64,000 nucleotides of DNA from Burkholderia cepacia GG4 (GTDB lineage Bacteria; Pseudomonadota; Gammaproteobacteria; Burkholderiales; Burkholderiaceae): NCBI RefSeq assembly GCF_000292915.1, contig NC_018514.1, forward strand, positions 124,001-188,000. The letters are read 5' to 3'. Below the pieces are notes generated by a model. The model did no database searches. It was not told where the DNA came from and saw only the letters and a program-made list of their open reading frames with translations. Position 1 is the first letter of the stretch, and every line of letters begins with the position of its first letter. Below, in pieces: positions 63,341 to 64,000 of this stretch. The translations under genes and the position numbers were made by a program.

Positions 63341-63588
63341 AGGCGGGCCGGTCGCGCCGATCGACCGTGCCCCGGGGCCGCGCGTCCCGCCTTCCATCTC
63401 GCGCGTATCGGCCGTCTACTGCCCCGACTTTCGTGTTTCCGCCATCGATGTCGGCACCGATCAAACGCATGTCGGGTTTGCGACATCGGCGCCCCCGCCT
63501 CCGGGACTACTCTCGAACAGCACGTTGCGAGTGCGCCGCATCCGCCGGCGCGCAGCGGCGCCATCCAACGAGACATGGAGACAATACG
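63341..63588. other. upstream region of fdhA
   Basis: Non-coding. It includes the fdhA ribosome binding site (CATGGAG, about 63574-63580). No dyad, riboswitch or clear promoter pair was seen. Confidence 0.4.
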
Positions 63589-64000
63589 ATGAGCAGCAAT
63601 CGAGGTGTCGTCTATCTTGGGCCGGGCCAGGTCGAAGTCCAGAAGATCGATTATCCGAAGATGGTCGATCCGACCGGCCGCGCGATCGGCCACGGCGTGA
63701 TCCTGAAAGTGGTCAGCACGAACATCTGCGGTTCCGACCAGCACATGGTGCGCGGCCGCACGACTGCCCCCGTCGGCCTCGTGCTCGGTCACGAGATCAC
63801 GGGCGAAGTGGTCGAAGTGGGCCGCGACGTCGAGACGCTGAAGATCGGCGATCTCGTGTCGGTGCCGTTCAACGTCGCGTGCGGTCGTTGCGCGATGTGC
63901 AAGGACACCCATACGGGCGTGTGCCTGAACGTGAACCCGTCGCGTGCCGGCGGCGCATACGGCTACGTCGACATGGGCGGCTGGATCGGCGGCCAGGCCG
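63589..64000 (+). CDS. fdhA: glutathione-independent formaldehyde dehydrogenase, 5' part
   Basis: First 137 codons of a zinc-dependent alcohol dehydrogenase-family enzyme that oxidises formaldehyde to formate without glutathione. It begins SSNRGVVYLGPGQVEVQKIDYPKM and carries ILKVVSTNICGSDQHMVRGRTT (catalytic zinc Cys), GHEITGEV and the structural zinc cysteines in CGRCAMCKDTHTGVC, all characteristic of the Pseudomonas putida-type FdhA. Cut off by the window end. It fits removal of formaldehyde from demethylation of betaine and sarcosine. Confidence 0.9.
   Translation, partial: MSSNRGVVYLGPGQVEVQKIDYPKMVDPTGRAIGHGVILKVVSTNICGSDQHMVRGRTTAPVGLVLGHEITGEVVEVGRDVETLKIGDLVSVPFNVACGRCAMCKDTHTGVCLNVNPSRAGGAYGYVDMGGWIGGQA

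Noticed and set aside
63136..63912. Hydrophobic repeat protein on the minus strand over the 13-bp array
   Set aside because: The Ala/Trp/Cys/Leu repeats come only from translating the tandem repeat, and the rest overlaps the well-supported fdhA gene.

Overview
The window looks like a piece of a replicon from a Burkholderia species, most likely the Burkholderia cepacia complex. The evidence is very high G+C with strong G/C third-position bias, ATGA start/stop overlaps throughout, and hallmark clusters (betIBA, soxBDAG with sdaA, a Burkholderia-type rhamnolipid operon, paired DUF2957-like lipoproteins, many LysR/TetR/GntR regulators). The density of catabolic and accessory genes suggests a secondary chromosome; that is inference. 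I saw no rRNA, tRNA, CRISPR array, transposase, phage gene or replication origin.

Layout. 0.2-2.4 kb: end of a hopanoid-modification locus (hpnI, hpnL-like), convergent with 2.5-9.4 kb: a tetronate (D-erythronate / L-threonate) catabolic operon denD-otnI-MFS-otnC-otnK-ltnD and its FadR-type regulator, with two dyads upstream. 9.6-18.0 kb: a GlxA/AraC-type regulator divergent from sdaA-soxB-soxD-soxA-soxG-folB-like, which turns sarcosine into glycine, a C1 unit and H2O2 and serine into pyruvate. 18.2-21.5 kb: an old-yellow-enzyme reductase with a divergent LysR regulator, an LprI-like protein and a lytic transglycosylase. 21.8-25.6 kb: a YehZYXW/OsmF-type osmoprotectant ABC importer. 25.7-29.4 kb: a hydroxyacid dehydrogenase, a 5'-truncated amino acid permease, and a lipoprotein of the X-Pro dipeptidyl-peptidase (S15) type. 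30.0-31.8 kb: a small HTH protein divergent from an unrecognised 301-residue protein, then a 76-residue protein.

32.0-41.1 kb holds small-molecule and stress genes: aldo/keto reductase, carboxymuconolactone-decarboxylase-like protein, LysR, secreted esterase, alpha/beta hydrolases, DinB-like protein, TetR regulator, two tandem YCII paralogues and a flavodiiron-like metallo-beta-lactamase-fold protein. 41.2-43.0 kb is a YadGH-type ABC-2 exporter, followed by a cupin. 44.2-48.7 kb is an envelope cluster: two paralogous lipoproteins, OmpW and a PraB-like secreted protein. 48.9-50.1 kb is an orphan ORF.

50.1-54.0 kb is betA-betB-betI (choline to glycine betaine) with a clear palindromic operator and an intrinsic terminator. 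54.0-54.7 kb is a conspicuously AT-rich control region. 54.7-63.1 kb is the rhamnolipid operon: rhlA, an isoprenylcysteine-methyltransferase-like membrane protein, rhlB, a DHA2 MFS pump, rhlC, a NodT-type outer-membrane factor and an EmrA-type adaptor. It is followed by a 16-copy, 13-bp tandem repeat and the start of fdhA (glutathione-independent formaldehyde dehydrogenase), cut by the window end.

How the parts connect: bet makes glycine betaine, the Yeh-type importer may take up betaine-like solutes, sox finishes betaine breakdown (sarcosine to glycine), sdaA removes serine and fdhA clears formaldehyde. The middle steps (betaine to sarcosine) are not in the window. The most interesting items are the putative methyltransferase inside the rhamnolipid operon, the several unassigned perfect palindromes, the divergent HTH/301-residue pair with a probable leaderless promoter, and the tandem repeat.
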